Positions 61,600 through 64,000 of a stretch of DNA of 64,000 nt are shown here, piece after piece. Numbering within the stretch: position 1 is the first letter of the stretch; every line of letters starts with the position of its first letter. Source of the stretch: Cephalotus follicularis (Eukaryota > Streptophyta > Magnoliopsida > Oxalidales > Cephalotaceae); the NCBI GenBank assembly GCA_001972305.1, contig BDDD01001487.1:62001-126000 (forward strand), written 5' to 3'. The translations under genes were made by a program, and so were the position numbers. The notes under the pieces were generated by a model that saw only the letters and a list, made by a program, of their open reading frames with translations, was not told where the DNA came from and made no database searches.

Positions 61600-62889
61600 A
61601 CCACCATCTCGGAAGTAGACGTGATGGACATAGATGCACCACAGGAGCTAAACTGGATGACTTCATTTATCAACTGGCTAAGGAATGGAATTTTGCCCGA
61701 GGACCCCTCGGAGGTGAGGAAACTTGTATACAGAGCAAACAAATACCAACTCCGAGATGGGATCCTCTACAAAAGATCTTTTTCTTTTCCTTGGCTGAGG
61801 TGTATGACTCCTTTGGAGGCCGATTATGCTCTAAGGGAAGTCCATAAAGGAGTCTATGGCAATCACACTGGGGGCAGTACCTTGTCCCACAAATTATTGA
61901 GGTAGGGTTATTTCTGGCCAACCATGCACTAAGATGCCATAGAATTAGTGAGGAGGCGTGATAAGTGTCAGAGGAACGCTAACATAAGCAGAAGACCTTC
62001 ACAGCCTCTAACTTCTATCATGGCCCCTTGGCCCTTTGCACAGTGGGGGATGGACTTCGTCGGACCATTACCAGTGGCAACAGAACAGGGAAAATTTCTC
62101 ATTGTGGTAGTGGACTACTTCACCAAATGGGTAGAAGCAGAACCTCTGGCCACGATCACAGAGAAAAGCACGGAAAGCTTTGTATGGAAATCAATCATCT
62201 GCACATTTGGAGTCCTGAGGGTAATAGTCTCAGATAATGGGAAGCGGTTTGATTGCCAAGCTTTCCGTAATTTTTGTAAAGAATGGAGAATAGAGCATAG
62301 GCTGGCCTCAGTAGCCTATCCCCAGAGTAATTGTCAAGCCGAGGTGATCAATAGAGAAATCATCTCGGGCTTGAAGAAGCGCCTTGTGGACAGCAATGGA
62401 AGATGGACAGAGGAGCTACCAATTGTATTATGGGCTTATAGAACCACTCCTCAAACCACAACTGGTGAGTCCCCATACAGCCTTTGTTTTGGACCTGAAG
62501 CTATGATACCGGTGGAGATTGGTGTACAGTCACCAAGGGTTGTGCATTTTAGTGAAGAGAACAATGAAGAAGGATTGAGAAACCTCCTTGATCTAGTGGA
62601 AGAGCTCAGAGACAATGCAGACATCAAATTTACAGCCTACCAACAGAGGGTGGCCCGTTACTATAACAAAAGGGTACACCCCCAACCATTTAGAGAAGGA
62701 GATCTAGTCCTCCGCAACTCGACTATCGCAGATCCAACCGATTCCAAAGGAAAGCGAGCCCTTAATTGGGAAGGACCATACAAGGTGAAGATAGTGCTCC
62801 TCCCAGGAACATTCAAACTTGAAACTCTGGGGGACAGGGAGATTCCTAAAGCTTGGAATGCCGAGCATCTGATGAAGTATTACCAATGA
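61600..62889 (+). pseudogene. Tat element integrase
   Basis: Zinc-binding-type region near 61850-61970, catalytic core with WGMDFVGPLPVATEQGKFL, VSDNGKRFDCQAF and ERNREI-like NREIISGLKKRL, and a C-terminal region with ARYYNKRVHPQPFREGDLVL and NWEGPYKV, ending MKYYQ. No chromodomain. Fossil. Confidence 0.88.
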
Positions 62890-64000
62890 CTATTGTAAGT
62901 TGTACATACATTGAAAGACATCAATAAAGTTCAATTTTTGATACAAAAATGTGTGCAAGATCATAGTTCAAGTTTGCAAGGGACCGGAGGCCCAATGTTC
63001 ATGTCCTTAAACCTCTGAATAGTCGCTGATCAACTCCCTCAACTAAGAAGCTTTACTATAAGCATGTCTAACCATGCTCCAAGGAAGTAATCCAAACAGA
63101 CCAAAGTCTCCTCCCGAGGAGCACCAAAGTCTCCTCCTGAGGAGCACAAAAGACTCCTCCCGATGAGCACCAAATACTCCTCCCGAGGAGCACCAAAGTC
63201 TCCTCCCGAGGAGCACCATAGACTCCTCCCAATGAGCACCAAATACTCCTACCTAGGAGCACCAAAGACTCCTCCTGAGGAGCACCAAATACTCATCTGA
63301 GGAGCACATAAGACTCCTCCCGAGGAGCACCAAAGACTCCTCTTAAGGAGCACCTAAGACTCCTCCCGAAGAGCACCTAAGACTACATATACAACCAAGG
63401 AAGTAATCCAAACAGACCAAAGTCTCCTTCCGAGAAGCACTAAAGACTCCTCCCAAGGAGCACCGAAGACTCCTCCCGAGGAGCACCGAAGACTCCTTCC
63501 GATGAGCATCAAGGACACCTCCCAAAGAGCACCGAAGACTCCTCTCGAGGAGCACCTAAGACTACACATACAAAAGACTTCTAAGGGAGCAACTAGACTC
63601 CCAAGGGAGCAAACACTGGTCGGCATTCCTTTGCCTAACTAGACCAATATCGTGTCTTGAGAGGTGAATCCATAAGAACTCGCAACGATCAAGTTCGTTG
63701 GACTAAGTACTTTGAAACAAGTGCCCCCCATGAGGGCTGCAAGCTCAGGAGACCTAGTCTAGAATATAATGGACTAGACGAGATCCTGCTTGGCAAACCC
63801 ATAAGAACTTGTCCGAGCAGACCTAACACTTGGTCTGTGAACACACAAGAACTCACAAAGACTAAGTACTATTTTCTAAGCGCCTTTAAAATAAGGTGTC
63901 CTAAGGGGCTACAAAGCTTGGGTAATTAGGCCTAAAAATTGTAAGATCACAATACAAAGTCTACAAGTTAGACCAAGTTAAAATTCCTAAGGGAATCGTA
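62890..64000 (+). other. Tat element 3' untranslated part
   Basis: Non-coding stretch after integrase. It contains the 21 to 22-bp minisatellite at 63095-63560 and later two copies of a block with 'cataagaactcg/cttg' and 'gcaagctcagg'-like sequence near 63660-63920. The 3' LTR is expected beyond the window. Confidence 0.7.
63095..63560. repeat. Palindrome-bearing minisatellite
   Basis: About 20 copies of a unit resembling GACTCCTCCCGAGGAGCACC; each unit contains the inverted repeat CTCCTCCCGAGGAG. It is interrupted near 63380-63420 by 'acaaccaaggaagtaatcc', which also occurs just before the array at about 63075. Confidence 0.92.

Larger units (their letters stand above)
56667..64000 (+). mobile_element. 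Ty3/Gypsy Tat-lineage element, continues past the window
   Basis: Fossil element on the plus strand. Parts: 5' LTR (about 56667-57236, left end approximate), primer-binding site (TGGCGCCGTCTGTGGGAA at 57239-57256), gag, protease, reverse transcriptase, RNase H, an extra archaeal-type RNase H, integrase (to 62889), then an untranslated part with a minisatellite. The second RNase H before integrase and this primer site mark the Tat lineage. The 3' LTR is not in the window. The coding part is broken in perhaps half a dozen places but long stretches remain open, so it is one of the better preserved retroelements here. Confidence 0.9.

Noticed and set aside
63039-63626. Repetitive minus-strand proteins (SLRCSSGGVFGAP type)
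   Set aside because: Translations of the minisatellite in open frames, with no other coding evidence.

Overview
This window is a plant nuclear intergenic region built almost entirely of nested transposable elements. I see no intact host gene. A eudicot is likely: the elements are plant CACTA, hAT, Copia, chromovirus-type Gypsy and Tat-type Gypsy families, captured host exons carry plant-type short introns with GT-AG borders, and one of them resembles a CAPRICE/TRIPTYCHON-type R3-MYB gene. I cannot name the species. Positions 24499-24580 are an assembly gap.

Region by region. Positions 1-16045 hold an 11.7-kb CACTA DNA transposon (CACTA-1, 232-11938) in a repeat I call family B. It carries decayed TNP2 and TNPA genes on the minus strand, a 2.6-kb solo LTR (2705-5328, TSD gatag) in or next to its TNPA gene, and a captured fragment of a cytosolic malate dehydrogenase gene (10495-10797). 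Its right end plus B flank occurs twice (11109-12877 and 13294-15549), nearly identical, with a 20-bp minisatellite that differs in length. Positions 16046-19907 hold a decayed BED-type hAT transposon.

Positions 19908-27560 are a family A LTR fragment containing a second CACTA element (CACTA-2, 20731-26851, TSD tgc). CACTA-2 has no transposase but carries fragments of two host genes: an R3-MYB gene and an HMG-box-like gene, the latter partly duplicated across the assembly gap.

Positions 27561-48965 are a decayed chromovirus-type Ty3/Gypsy element (G). A 10.5-kb Copia element (29386-39865, TSD gacag, minus strand) sits in its gag, and another LTR-like sequence (about 44100-46594) sits in its 3' LTR. 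Positions 48966-55150 hold further family A LTRs, a solo LTR with TSD tcctg (52260-54789) and short unassigned stretches. Positions 55150-56660 are MITE-like and AT-rich. From about 56667 past the window end is a Tat-lineage Gypsy element with LTR, PBS, gag, pol, archaeal-type RNase H, integrase and a minisatellite in its 3' untranslated part.

The most interesting signals are the two CACTA elements carrying fragments of three different host genes, and short TCGA-centred palindrome arrays (GTCGAC or ATCGAT cores) that recur in several different LTR families and in a Copia leader.
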